Shown here in pieces: positions 9,565 to 18,068 of a DNA stretch of 64,000 bases; the first letter of the stretch is position 1; each line of letters starts with the position of its first letter. Both the position numbers and the translations under genes were made by a program. The stretch is taken from contig NZ_LZSY01000158.1 of NCBI RefSeq assembly GCF_001665625.1, positions 91,641 through 155,640 on the forward strand. Direction: 5' to 3'. The DNA comes from Mycolicibacterium peregrinum (lineage in GTDB: Bacteria; Actinomycetota; Actinomycetes; Mycobacteriales; Mycobacteriaceae). Below the pieces are notes generated by a model, which saw only the letters and a list, made by a program, of their open reading frames with translations, was not told where the DNA came from and searched no databases.

Positions 9565-10167
9565 CTAAGTGCGCACAGTAGGACCGGCTAGCGCCGCAAT
9601 CTGCTCCACGGTGTACCGGAGCTCATCCACCAGCCAACTGTCACTCCGCTCCTCGAACACCTCCAGCAGGCTGCGGTAGTACCACAGATGCTGTTGCGGA
9701 TCCTTGACGTTGAAGCGTTGCCAGAGGTGGTCACCGTGCAAACGCAGGTCGCGGAGAATCGCCCGGGCGTTGTCAACCTTGTCGGCCAGCGATACGAGGA
9801 CGGCGTCGTCGGAGGCGCCCCGCAAGTGCGCGATATAACGTTCCTTACGATCACGCCACGGCGGTTTCGGTATCTCATCCGTATCGCTGCATTCGGATAC
9901 GATCTTGGCCACGGCCGAACCGAACCGGGATTCGATCTCGTCCAAAGTCGGCTTTCCGCCCTGGTCTTCGACGGCGTCGTGGAGAAGACCCGCGATCGCC
10001 TGCGTCTGGCTGCCGCCGGCTTCGATCACCAGTGCCGACACCGACATCAGATGTCCGAAGTACGGGATGTCCCCGCCTTTCCGGGTCTGCGTCGCATGTA
10101 GTTTTGCCGCGTAATTCATAGCCTCTGCGAACGCGTCGCCGAGCTTCGGTGTGGTTGTCGACTCCAT
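9565..10167 (-). CDS. HD-domain hydrolase, RelA/SpoT-HD-like
   Basis: A 200-residue HD-superfamily metal-dependent phosphohydrolase. The hallmark residues are in order: His in HATQTRKG with a downstream His in PYFGHLMSV, the His-Asp pair in AGLLHDAVED, and a later Asp in ADKVDNARAI. This pattern matches the hydrolase half of RelA/SpoT and the small alarmone hydrolases (MESH1-like), so cleavage of (p)ppGpp or a related nucleotide is the best guess. The frame reaches back to a TTG at 10275, but ATG 10167 with a GAAAGAG site is a better start. The stop of the upstream membrane protein gene lies about 110 bp before it, so the two may be co-transcribed. Confidence 0.75.
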   Translation of the reverse strand: MESTTTPKLGDAFAEAMNYAAKLHATQTRKGGDIPYFGHLMSVSALVIEAGGSQTQAIAGLLHDAVEDQGGKPTLDEIESRFGSAVAKIVSECSDTDEIPKPPWRDRKERYIAHLRGASDDAVLVSLADKVDNARAILRDLRLHGDHLWQRFNVKDPQQHLWYYRSLLEVFEERSDSWLVDELRYTVEQIAALAGPTVRT

Positions 10168-10278
10168 CTGCGCTCTTTCCCGATCGTCGACTTCAGTGTC
10201 CCAGAGGGGTATGACATCCGGTGGAGAAGTGGAACCGTCGCTGAGTATCCGGTCCAACCAGAGCGGTCTATTCAATCT

Positions 10279-11232
10279 TCAGGCCCGGCGTGGCCCCCGA
10301 ATCAGGTCGTTTTCGGCACGTGCCCGCGCGCTCTTCCAGGTGTCTCGCTCAAGCCTGGCTTTGGTCCGCACGAGCCAATCTCCGGATTGGGCGCTGTCGT
10401 CGAACGGCTCCATAGTTCGCAGCACTTCTGCTCGGGGTTGCTCGACCCCGCTGCGCATCTCCAAGGCGAGGGCGATGACGCGACAATCCCGCCGCAGGCG
10501 CGCCATGATTCGGCACGCCTCGGACATACGCCCCGCGACGAGTGCGGCCTGAACTTTCAGCAACTCGTTGCGCAATTTTCCCAAATCGACAAGCGCCGCC
10601 TGCCCATTTCGGGATCTGCCCAGGACGGCCGCCCAGTCGCGCAAGGCAGCGATCACCCGCCGAACACATTGGTCGAGTAGGTCCGTGCGCCACGAGTCCG
10701 CTCCATCGGCAAGCTGAGGGGGAGGCTCGTGGCGACGTGGATCGGTGGGCGACGGACCACCTGTCTCGGCCCGATTGAGCAGTTCGCGCCGGTCCCGTAG
10801 CCACCTCAACGGGCGGCCATTTGCCGACCAATCGCCCCACTGCACGGGATCTGGCGGTTTCGGCGCCGACGCCAAAGCAAGTGCAACCTCGATGTCCACG
10901 ACGTGATCGACGATGCCGCCCATCCCCGCGGCGGTGACATTGTCGTCGAGCTCGGACTGCACCCGAGTGTCATGCACCTCGAACGCAAGAAACCCGACGC
11001 CGACGAGAAGCAGCGAGCTCAACACAGCGCTCAGCACCGAGTGATCTGCCCAGAACTTCGACAGCACGCCCAAGGGCCAGTCCGTGAGCAACATGGCCAA
11101 CAGCCCGCATCCACAAGCAACCGCAAGGGCAACGAGCCAGCACCTGTTCACACGACCAAAATGGATACCTGCTACCAGCAAGAAGACGGCGCACGACGCG
11201 GTGAGCACCGCGACCAGCTCGACGGTGTTCAC
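10279..11232 (-). CDS. Hypothetical membrane protein
   Basis: A 317-residue protein with three predicted membrane segments in the first 90 residues (about 5-27, 30-50 and 66-85) followed by a cytoplasmic domain of about 230 residues. That domain is rich in Arg, Glu and Leu and probably mostly helical (for example GKLRNELLKVQAALVAGR). It starts at ATG 11232 and is followed on the same strand by the HD hydrolase gene. I do not recognise the family. The layout, a small membrane anchor plus helical soluble domain, would suit a sensor or effector, but nothing in the sequence shows a function. Confidence 0.6.
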   Translation of the reverse strand: MNTVELVAVLTASCAVFLLVAGIHFGRVNRCWLVALAVACGCGLLAMLLTDWPLGVLSKFWADHSVLSAVLSSLLLVGVGFLAFEVHDTRVQSELDDNVTAAGMGGIVDHVVDIEVALALASAPKPPDPVQWGDWSANGRPLRWLRDRRELLNRAETGGPSPTDPRRHEPPPQLADGADSWRTDLLDQCVRRVIAALRDWAAVLGRSRNGQAALVDLGKLRNELLKVQAALVAGRMSEACRIMARLRRDCRVIALALEMRSGVEQPRAEVLRTMEPFDDSAQSGDWLVRTKARLERDTWKSARARAENDLIRGPRRA

Positions 11233-11508
11233 GCTGGAGCGTCCAACCGCACATCAGCTGCACACATCAGTTGCCCCCTTGCCTGATGTTTGGACGGTAA
11301 CAGGGTCCAACGATCATGTGTGAGAAGCAGTCCGGAACGCGGAGCAGTACACCTTGCCGTCACGCGGGAAGGAGCCGGCAACGTCCATACACCAAAGATC
11401 GATTGGCCCGGTGCCGGCGAAACGTCGGTCGACCAGGTCAGCCGGGGTGTCGAAATCGAGCGGGTGGGGCTTTCGCCGCCCGTGCGAGTTAGCCCCGCCA
11501 TGGGAATG

Positions 11509-12315
11509 TCACGTCCGCTGACCTCCCGCGTCACGGGCCTGCTGAATCTGGTGCTTGATTTCCCGATAGGCCCGCACGCGTGCCATCACCGCATCCACCG
11601 CCGAATCCTGCTGCGTGGTTTCCGGGGTGGCCTCGATGCCGTAGAGCATGGCGCTCAACTTCGCGTGCAACTCGGCGCGCTGTTCTGCGACCCGGGCGTC
11701 CTCACGTTCGGTGCGTAGCGACTTGTCGATGAGTTGCGCTTCCTTGGCGCACTTTCCGACGAGCTCCACCCGTTCGATCGCAGCGACTTCCAGGGTGGCA
11801 GCGGTGGTCTTGGCCTCGGCGAGGATCTTGCGGTCCTCGGCGCTGGGCTTGTCCAGTGCCGACAGCTTTCCGATGACGCCGCGTAGCGCGTGCGCTTTCT
11901 CGAAGTTGTCGGTGATGCCCTTGATGTCGGCGCTGAAGTCGACGTCGCCCAGCCATCCCGCGCGGGCGGCTTCGGATGCGGCGACCTCCTTCACCGCGCT
12001 CAGCGCGGATTCGACGAGTGCAGCATTCTGCTTGCCGAGCGTGTCGATGCGCCGCTGCTTCTCCTTTCGAACCCTTTCTTCGCGTTGATGTTTGGCGTTA
12101 GCGGCCGTCGCGGCTTGCTGTGCACGGTCCCGCTGTTGCTTCTCATATCCGTACTTCTCAAGCGCAACTACGCCTTTGTACGCAAGCCAGCACACCAGTC
12201 CGGCCACGATGGCGACGCCGAGGGCGATCCAGACCGGCTTCGGAACCAGCGCGATCAGTACGAAGACGAAGAAGATGAGCCCGCCCACGCCCGAGGAGTT
12301 CTTGTTGCTGCTCAT
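11509..12315 (-). CDS. Hypothetical membrane-anchored coiled-coil protein
   Basis: About 268 residues. ATG 12315 is preferred over 12348 because AAGGACACCG precedes it. A Ser/Asn/Gly-rich start is followed by a double hydrophobic segment (about residues 12-50). A long Lys/Arg/Gln/Ala-rich helical region follows (EKQQRDRAQQAATAANAKH) with heptad character, consistent with a coiled coil. The C-terminal part contains further helices. No catalytic motif was seen. It lies in the run of minus-strand orphan genes between 9.5 and 16.3 kb. Confidence 0.6.
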   Translation of the reverse strand: MSSNKNSSGVGGLIFFVFVLIALVPKPVWIALGVAIVAGLVCWLAYKGVVALEKYGYEKQQRDRAQQAATAANAKHQREERVRKEKQRRIDTLGKQNAALVESALSAVKEVAASEAARAGWLGDVDFSADIKGITDNFEKAHALRGVIGKLSALDKPSAEDRKILAEAKTTAATLEVAAIERVELVGKCAKEAQLIDKSLRTEREDARVAEQRAELHAKLSAMLYGIEATPETTQQDSAVDAVMARVRAYREIKHQIQQARDAGGQRT

Positions 12316-12728
12316 CGGTGTCCTTGAAAGTTCATCACGCGTCTCCATCCGTCAGGCTCAGATGCCCGCGGGTGGCGAGCTGATCAGGATCGCATGGGGT
12401 ACCGACAAGTCCGACTCACACGGATCGCGGGCTCTGGCAGCGGGGTCTGGACGCCGATCCAAGAGACAAGCCGGAGTGTTTTCGCGAGTGACTGCGGGTC
12501 ATTGATCGGACTACAAAGTTCTCACAAGATTGGACTCATCGGCAGGTCGATGCCGGGCGACCGCTCGAAACGTCTCACCCCCGAGCATCGGGCCTATCGC
12601 ATCGACAGCAAATCTCAACCGGCCCTGTCGGCGTCTCTCAGTAATATTGAAATATGCAGGAACACAGAGCTATCTACCCAACACTGACCGTGATCTCATC
12701 CAGATTTCCTCAATCAGCTACCCAGATT
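12316..12728. other. Gap without a convincing gene
   Basis: About 410 bp upstream of the coiled-coil gene and before the frameshifted gene. Open frames exist but have no plausible start with a ribosome site. An ATG at 12654 (MQEHRAIYP) begins a frame that ends after about 50 codons. It could be the original start of the following broken gene if a second frame change occurred. Otherwise nothing was recognised. Confidence 0.45.
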
Positions 12729-13280
12729 ATGTGTTTCGAGAGCGCGCGGAAATCCCGATCGAGGGCGTGGGTGTCGTGCAGGTGGTCACCGAGGTATCAA
12801 CAGCCGATCTGAGGTACGGGTTCACCGACGTGGTCCTCGCTCGCTACCAGGATGGGGAACTGACTTCACCCGTCCCGCTCGCCGGTTCGGTGTGCGAGAG
12901 CACGGTGGCGGGGTGCATGCACGAGAACTGGTGCGACGTGGAGAGGTTGATCCGGTGCATTCGCGGAGACACCAAGACCCTTTACGTCCTGGACATCGAC
13001 TGGGAGATCGACGAGTGTCATCCCGATCCAGGGCTGACACACACCTCGCATCCTGGAGATCGCCGAACTCGCGAAGGCCAGGCCGGGCCAGTGGATAGCG
13101 TTCTGCTCGGGCAGGGCCGCCCCTGACTGTCGCTTGCGACTTGTCGAGAGCTTGGCCAAGCTCGCCGCCGCCGTCGACATCCTTCTAGCCACCCGCGGCG
13201 ACACGGATAATGCGGCTGCACAACGAGCACGCCGGAAGTACCTGGGCGGCAGCAAGAAAGCGCGTGCCGCTGCTACATGA
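12729..13280 (+). pseudogene. Frameshifted hypothetical gene
   Basis: Two consecutive reading frames both look protein-coding. The first runs to about 13035 (from VFRERAEIPIEGVG through VLDIDWEIDECHPDPG). The second, open from 13038 to the TGA at 13278-13280, encodes ILEIAELAKARPGQW and a helical, basic tail ending KKARAAAT, but has no usable start codon. The switch falls at GGCTGACACACACCTCG, which contains (AC)4. Adding one AC unit joins the frames seamlessly (PGLTHTPRILEIAEL). The gene is therefore either broken by a two-base loss, a sequencing error, or a slippage-switched gene. The true 5' end is unclear; GTG 12729 is only a candidate. The product family is not recognised. Confidence 0.5.
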
Positions 13281-13291
13281 GCAGCGACCGG

Positions 13292-13846
13292 TCAGTGGCA
13301 TTCATCGCATACTCCCGTCGCGGGCAGCGTGATGAAGTGAACCGGGCAGAGCTTGGGCGGTTCCGCCAATTTGGCCTGTGCGCGTTTCCACTCTTGCGCC
13401 GATTTGGCCTTGGGTGTCAGCGTTGGCTCACCACCGCCTGGCGGCAACTCTGCGCCGAAGTGCCGGTAGCACTCAAGCCGCATCTGGGCCGCATGATCGT
13501 TCAGTTGCTCTGGGCTCATCGACTCGACGTCACCGATCAGTAGTGGGACGTTGCTGTAACCGGTTCCGACGGTGCCGTCTGCGGTGACGCACAGAGCGCT
13601 GAGATGCGGGATGCCGTGGTCGCGACAGTGGTAGATGACCCGCTGCAACAGACCGCCAATCCAGTTCGTCAACAACCCCTTGTGTCCGATCCCCGAGCGG
13701 GTTTGGACTGCGTTGGACAGTTCGGTATACGTGACGAAGCCGTTGTACTTCTTCGCGGTATCCATCAGAACTTCGATTGCGATCGGCTCCCACGCGTCGA
13801 GTGCGTCATTCATGGACACGAACCCGCCATCCCTGTCGTAGGGCAT
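13292..13846 (-). CDS. Hypothetical protein with C-terminal Cys/His cluster
   Basis: A 184-residue protein. ATG 13846 has a near-perfect AGGAGGAAGC ribosome site; a second ATG lies at residue 12. The N-terminal half (residues 12-120) looks globular, with an alternation of helix and strand (AIEVLMDTAKKYNGFV, LLQRVIYHCRDHGIPHLSAL). It ends with a compact metal-binding-like pattern C-x2-H ... C-x2-C-H within the last 22 residues (LCPVHFI, GVCDECH). It may be related to small DNA-binding or winged-helix-like proteins, but I cannot name a family. Its 3' end abuts the 3' end of the frameshifted plus-strand gene. Confidence 0.65.
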   Translation of the reverse strand: MPYDRDGGFVSMNDALDAWEPIAIEVLMDTAKKYNGFVTYTELSNAVQTRSGIGHKGLLTNWIGGLLQRVIYHCRDHGIPHLSALCVTADGTVGTGYSNVPLLIGDVESMSPEQLNDHAAQMRLECYRHFGAELPPGGGEPTLTPKAKSAQEWKRAQAKLAEPPKLCPVHFITLPATGVCDECH

Positions 13847-13923
13847 GCTTCCTCCTCAGTGACACCCGTCCCACGTCTTGCTAGTCGCACAGCGGGCACA
13901 CTGCAACACCCGGCCGCTGAGGA

Positions 13924-14568
13924 TCAGCCGTCGGACAAGCCGGCGCGTTGTTCGTCCGTGAACGCGGGCATGGCGGCGACCGGGTCGACGAGCTTGTCGC
14001 CGCGGTATCTGCGCACGTTCCCGGAGGCCGCAACCCATGCGTCGCGGGATTTTCCTCGCGCATAGGTGACGGACTGCTCGGCTTTGACGCCCAGGCCCTC
14101 TCCGACCTCCACCGCGTCTTGATCGGCGCCCATGTAGAGGAACGCCCAGCCGTGGTCGTTGGTTTGTTGCTCGACAAGGGATTTGATGGCCGGTCGCTGC
14201 CATTCAACGCTGGCGTTCTCCAGACCGTCGGTCATGATCGCCACGACCACCGTGCCCGGTTTGTCGTCCTCGCGCAGCGCATCGATCTCGGCGGCGGTGT
14301 CGGTGATGAGCTTGCCCATCGAGTCCAGCAGCGCTGTGCAGCCGCGTGGAGACAGGTCCAACTGTGGCACCTGCCCCAGCGGAATGCCGCGGTAGACGAC
14401 TTCGTACTCGTCGTCGAACTGCGCCAAGGTCACGACGCACTCGCCGTCGGCGTCACGCTGTTCGGTGAGGAAGGCGTGGAACCCGCCGATGACGTCAGAC
14501 TTGATCGACTGCATCGACCCTGACCGGTCGAGCAGGAACACGAGGTGGCTGAGATTCGAGTTGGCCAT
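13924..14568 (-). CDS. VWA-domain protein
   Basis: A 214-residue protein that is essentially one von Willebrand factor A domain. The metal-ion-dependent adhesion site is complete: DRSGSM near residues 13-18 (DxSxS), a Thr in GCTALLDSM near 80 and the Asp in IMTDGLENAS near 112. The size and the start HLVFLLDRSGS resemble TerY-type soluble VWA proteins, which mediate metal-dependent protein contacts in stress or defence clusters. No TerD, TerC or kinase/phosphatase partner is present, so a tellurite-type operon is not supported. ATG 14568 has an AAAGG site upstream. Confidence 0.8.
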   Translation of the reverse strand: MANSNLSHLVFLLDRSGSMQSIKSDVIGGFHAFLTEQRDADGECVVTLAQFDDEYEVVYRGIPLGQVPQLDLSPRGCTALLDSMGKLITDTAAEIDALREDDKPGTVVVAIMTDGLENASVEWQRPAIKSLVEQQTNDHGWAFLYMGADQDAVEVGEGLGVKAEQSVTYARGKSRDAWVAASGNVRRYRGDKLVDPVAAMPAFTDEQRAGLSDG

Positions 14569-14589
14569 GATGGAGCCTTTCTGGAAATA

Positions 14590-14970
14590 CTAGGAAAGCT
14601 TGTTGTTTCGGCGCGGTTTGAACCGCATCGGTTCGGATGGCGCTGCCGGCGGCAGCGGGGTGTTGGCCCATTTGTCGTTGCGGGCGCGTTTGACATCGTC
14701 GGCAGTGACGCGGCGTTCAGTTGTTGCGTACGGAGCCAACCTGGCGGTGTTGGCCAGGCGAGGCCCAACGGCGTTTTCGGTGAGGCCAGCACTCTTTCCC
14801 GCTGCCGCAATGGACATTTCGTCGTCCACGACGGCACGAGCTAGCTGCTCGTCGAGCAACTTGCCGACCTCTGTCAGAACGAGCCGCAGGTACTGCAGGG
14901 CCTGGGCAGCAGTGTCGGCGCCTTCCGCGTGGGCCAGGTGGTTGCGAATCTGCTCGTAGGAGTTCGACAT
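14590..14970 (-). CDS. Hypothetical protein, possible HTH
   Basis: About 126 residues from ATG 14970 (MSNSYEQIRNHL); the frame extends two codons further to a TTG. It is largely helical. The segment DEMSIAAAGKSAGLTENAVG (about residues 50-69) resembles a helix-turn-helix of the kind that decides whether a predicted regulator binds DNA. The tail is basic (MRFKPRRNNKLS) and could contact nucleic acid. It ends about 20 bp before the VWA gene and is probably co-transcribed with it. The family is unknown. Confidence 0.6.
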   Translation of the reverse strand: MSNSYEQIRNHLAHAEGADTAAQALQYLRLVLTEVGKLLDEQLARAVVDDEMSIAAAGKSAGLTENAVGPRLANTARLAPYATTERRVTADDVKRARNDKWANTPLPPAAPSEPMRFKPRRNNKLS

Positions 14971-15015
14971 GACCAACGATAGCGCAGATACTGCGGCCTC
15001 CGCAATAACTGCGGA

Positions 15016-15417
15016 TTATTCGCGGCGCAGCAGCCGCGCAACACGAGATCCGAGGATCTTGTCCGCCGGATACCGATCAAGCTGATCGAGTGTGAGGCAG
15101 CGCTCCGGTCGGAGAATCAGGGTCAGGTCCTCCGGCGAGACCTGCGGCACCTCCAGGGCGACTTCCCGGGCCTCATCGATGTCGATGTTCTCGTGGACCC
15201 AAAGCCCGGGTCCTTCCTGGCGGTGATGGTCCTCAGTCACAACCCAATTGGCGAGAAATATCCGCCGATCCGGGATCAGTGTCCACACTTTGGATCGGTC
15301 GATGACTGCACGCGCTTCCGGCCGGCTGATGGCCAGCCACTGAGGACTGCCATCATCGATGCGGTTGAGGCGCCAGTATTCCCAGCCGTAGTTCACGGCC
15401 CGACTCGTGTACTTCAC
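15016..15417 (-). CDS. Hypothetical protein, second of a coupled pair
   Basis: A 133-residue protein starting at GTG 15417, whose bases overlap the TGA of the preceding gene (GTGA), indicating translational coupling. It is Trp- and Arg-rich in the first half (WEYWRLNRIDD, PQWLAISRPEAR, VWTLIPDRRIFLANW) and acidic in the middle. No motif is recognised. The tight coupling implies a shared job with the upstream protein, for example a two-component complex or toxin/antitoxin-like pair; nothing in the sequence proves that. Confidence 0.6.
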   Translation of the reverse strand: MKYTSRAVNYGWEYWRLNRIDDGSPQWLAISRPEARAVIDRSKVWTLIPDRRIFLANWVVTEDHHRQEGPGLWVHENIDIDEAREVALEVPQVSPEDLTLILRPERCLTLDQLDRYPADKILGSRVARLLRRE

Positions 15418-15803
15418 AGCGTGGTGACCCTTTCCAGGACAGCCGGGCGATCTTGCACCACCACGACATCACGGAATAGCGCGAGCAATGCGCAGACGAA
15501 CGCCGACCGCATTACCTTCAGATCGTTGAGCAGTTCGATGTGGCTGAGAGTTCCGTTCTTACACAACTGCTCCCAGGCCGCGACGATCATCCATGCCGCT
15601 ACCAGCTGAGGTCCTGCCCCACGTTCCCGGGACCGCTCCGTCTCCACCCGCACCCCCGTGCGGTCGAACGCCGCCACCCAGTTGGTGCGCTTGTTGCTCA
15701 ACGTCTCGATGGCATCGCCTCCGGTGACGACTTCCGTAATGCGGTCCAACAGGTCGTCGTCGAGTTCGGCCGCATAGTTGCGGCCGTGCCGTGGATGTGT
15801 CAT
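15414..15803 (-). CDS. Hypothetical protein, first of a coupled pair
   Basis: A 129-residue, mostly helical acidic protein. ATG 15803 (MTHPRHGRNYAAEL) has a GAGAGGTAGG site; the longer open frame to 15878 is rejected. It contains WMIVAAWEQLCKNG and a run of hydrophobic helix near the C-terminus (RSAFVCALLALFRDVVVV). Its stop overlaps the start of the next gene by four bases. It resembles the general form of small helical partner proteins, but no family is recognised. Confidence 0.6.
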   Translation of the reverse strand: MTHPRHGRNYAAELDDDLLDRITEVVTGGDAIETLSNKRTNWVAAFDRTGVRVETERSRERGAGPQLVAAWMIVAAWEQLCKNGTLSHIELLNDLKVMRSAFVCALLALFRDVVVVQDRPAVLERVTTL

Positions 15804-16005
15804 TGCCCTACCTCTCGCAGTGAATGGCACTGCCTGTGAGCAGGCAGCCGCACAGGATGACAGCGGCCACCGACACATTTGCGAATTCGCGGAGCAGAAG
15901 TGCGGTTGGCATGTCGTACCGCGGGGTGTGCTGGTAGGCCGTCACGGCAGGAGCCTCCAAACCGATGCTGCCTCCACCGGAGAGCCGGTCCCGGCCTTCC
16001 GCAGT

Positions 16006-16344
16006 TCACAGCTCGTCCAGTCCGATGTAGCCGTCCTGGATGGCGCGAGCGGCGAGTGCAGCCTTGGTACGTGCCGGGCGCCCGGCATGGGCGTACTTTT
16101 CCCGGATCCGTTCCAGATAGGTCCGCACCGTGCTCGGTGCGAGGAACAGCTCCTGGCCGACCGCAGTCTTGCTGTCAGTCTTCAGCCAGGTGACGAGGAT
16201 CTCCAGTTCGCGGGTGGAAAGCTGTACCCGTGTAGTCGATCCGGAAGCTGCGGGCGCCACATCGATGGGTGGGCGAATCGAGCTTGCGGCACGAATGTGA
16301 CGGTGACACGTGGTCGGGTGAGCGTGGTCCAGGCAGGCGGTCAT
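16006..16344 (-). CDS. LuxR-type (GerE-fold) DNA-binding protein
   Basis: A 112-residue protein from ATG 16344, preceded by TGGAGCACACG. The C-terminal 65 residues form a LuxR/FixJ helix-turn-helix: LSTRELEILVTWL begins it and FLAPSTVRTYLERIREKYAHAG supplies the recognition helix and dimerisation helix. The first 40 residues are short and His/Cys-containing (CLDHAHPTTCHRHIRA), so there is no receiver or autoinducer domain. It should act as a stand-alone transcription factor for nearby genes. The frame extends upstream to 16536, but that part looks non-coding. Confidence 0.75.
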   Translation of the reverse strand: MTACLDHAHPTTCHRHIRAASSIRPPIDVAPAASGSTTRVQLSTRELEILVTWLKTDSKTAVGQELFLAPSTVRTYLERIREKYAHAGRPARTKAALAARAIQDGYIGLDEL

Positions 16345-16371
16345 CGTGTGCTCCAGTCGTTGTTCGTAGTC

Positions 16372-16387
16372 GCTCGCACACGCGAGC
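16372..16387. promoter_or_regulatory. Inverted repeat upstream of the LuxR-type gene
   Basis: GCTCGC-ACAC-GCGAGC is a perfect 6-bp inverted repeat with a 4-bp loop, 28 bp before the ATG of the small LuxR-type regulator. It could be an autoregulatory operator or a leader hairpin. The surrounding 16345-16652 gap (about 310 bp) holds no gene that I can support. Confidence 0.35.
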
Positions 16388-16652
16388 CGAACAGAATGAC
16401 AGTGCCCTCCGACAAGTTCTCGTCGTGACGGCGACAGATGCCAGGCCGGAGAAAACTGGCCGCTCGACCGACAGCGCAAGCTACCCCCTGCCAAGTACTG
16501 TGCAAGCCCACAGGAGACATCGCGACGTGCGATCATCCGCAGGATCGCCGGTCAATCAAAAACGAATTGACGGTCCTCGTCGACCTGTGCCGATCGAGGG
16601 CCGATACGCCGACACTGACCTAGACTGCCGCGCAGGAGCAAAGGAGACGCGT

Positions 16653-17990
16653 ATGGCCGGCGAGCTTGATCCGGCAGCACCGACGCCGACGGACCACGTG
16701 CCGGATGATCTGCCCGCGGTCATCGCCCAGGAGGGCGAAGTGGCCGTTGCAGTGCAGCCAGAAGGCCTGTTGGTCGCCGGTGACCCGACGGAGATCGAGG
16801 CCTATGTCGACCGTATACGCGGTGTCGCCGGCCATACGATCGGCGTCATGGGGGTGGACAAGGCTGCGCTGGGCAACGCGACCGGTCTGGCCGCAGGGGC
16901 AGCATCGTTTCTCGGCCAGACGGCGAAGTTTGTGCAATTGCACCCCGACAGCGTCAAGGCGATCCAGAAGGGCCAACTGATCCCCGGTACGGACGGCTTC
17001 TACCGGATGATGACCCGCGGGGCCGACCAGAAATTCGTAAGCCAGCTGCAATGGAAACAGGCCAGTCTCACTCCGACACGGATGATGTCACTCCAGATGG
17101 TGGCCGTGCAGCTCGCACTCAAGTCCGCGATCGCAGAAGTAGAGGCTTCGGTCCAGCGAGTAGAGGGGAAGGTTGAAGAAGTACTGCGCCTCGCACATGC
17201 CAACCGGTCCGGCGATGTGCTCGGCGACCGGATCACCATCGACCGCACGGTCGCCTATCTCGACAAGCACGGGTCGTTCTCGGACGCGGATTGGGACTCC
17301 ATCGCCGGCATCGGGCCCGCACTCAACCGCACCGTGGAGCAGCTTCGTCATCACGCCGACCGCACACTACGGTCCTTCGATCCAGCGAAACCGATCCAGG
17401 AACGCGCCGGCTTCGTCGTCAACGCCGTGGAGAGCGACCAGCTCGGCGAGACGCTGAATCTCCTTGTCGTGGCACAGGAATCATTGTTCAAGTGGCAACG
17501 CCTGCGACTGGCTCGAGTGGAGGCGACTCAACCCGAGCACGTTCAACAGGTTCTCGACGACGCACGCGACCTGCTAGCCAGACAGATCATCGAGGACGAC
17601 GCACTGTTTCAGCGGGCGCGCCAGATCCTAGAGGCTGTCGCCAAGACCGAGGCCATCGACGGGTTCCGGATTTGGTCCGTGCAAGGTTTGCAGCGCAGCC
17701 TTCCCGCGCTACGCGCCGACGTCGATCGCTTCGGTGAAGCCCGACGTGCGCACATGCAGGACTGGCAGGATTTCACCGCGCCAAGCGCCTGGGACGCCGC
17801 GAGCGCGGCGGTCGAACGAGTGGGTGACACGGCTACGGCTGCCCTTGGCGTCGCCAGTGAGACCGCGGCGTTAGCGCTTGGTGCCACGAGCGAGGGCATC
17901 GACAAGATCGGCGGATTACTAGGGCGGGCGCGAAAGAAGAGCAAGGTATGGCGTCGACAGAAGACAGGCGACACAGACGAATCGGCCTAA
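16653..17990 (+). CDS. Hypothetical 445-residue helical protein
   Basis: ATG 16653 has an AAGGAGACGC ribosome site, so the longer frame to 16269 is not used. The first 60 residues are acidic and Pro-rich. Next comes a Gly/Ala-rich segment (GNATGLAAGAASFLGQTAK) that could be weakly membrane-active. The rest is dominated by long helices with coiled-coil character (VAVQLALKSAIAEVEASVQ, and again around residues 270-380). The C-terminus has an Ala/Thr-rich amphipathic repeat and a basic tail (GRARKKSKVWRRQK). No catalytic motif is visible. It is the last gene before the defence island and runs convergent with the GHKL/nuclease gene. I do not recognise the family. Confidence 0.65.
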   Translation: MAGELDPAAPTPTDHVPDDLPAVIAQEGEVAVAVQPEGLLVAGDPTEIEAYVDRIRGVAGHTIGVMGVDKAALGNATGLAAGAASFLGQTAKFVQLHPDSVKAIQKGQLIPGTDGFYRMMTRGADQKFVSQLQWKQASLTPTRMMSLQMVAVQLALKSAIAEVEASVQRVEGKVEEVLRLAHANRSGDVLGDRITIDRTVAYLDKHGSFSDADWDSIAGIGPALNRTVEQLRHHADRTLRSFDPAKPIQERAGFVVNAVESDQLGETLNLLVVAQESLFKWQRLRLARVEATQPEHVQQVLDDARDLLARQIIEDDALFQRARQILEAVAKTEAIDGFRIWSVQGLQRSLPALRADVDRFGEARRAHMQDWQDFTAPSAWDAASAAVERVGDTATAALGVASETAALALGATSEGIDKIGGLLGRARKKSKVWRRQKTGDTDESA

Positions 17991-18068
17991 CTGCTTCGGC
18001 CCGTCGGTGCCGATGGGTTCGTTATATCTTTGAGAGATTGCACCGTCCAGATCTTCCCGCGACGCACA

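Noticed and set aside
13924..14568. Tellurite-resistance (Ter) operon
   Set aside because: Only a TerY-like VWA protein is present; no TerD-type or TerC genes are in the neighbourhood.
17991..18068. Integrase/tRNA attachment site at the island's left edge
   Set aside because: No tRNA gene, integrase or direct repeat could be recognised in this 78-bp convergent gap or elsewhere in the window.
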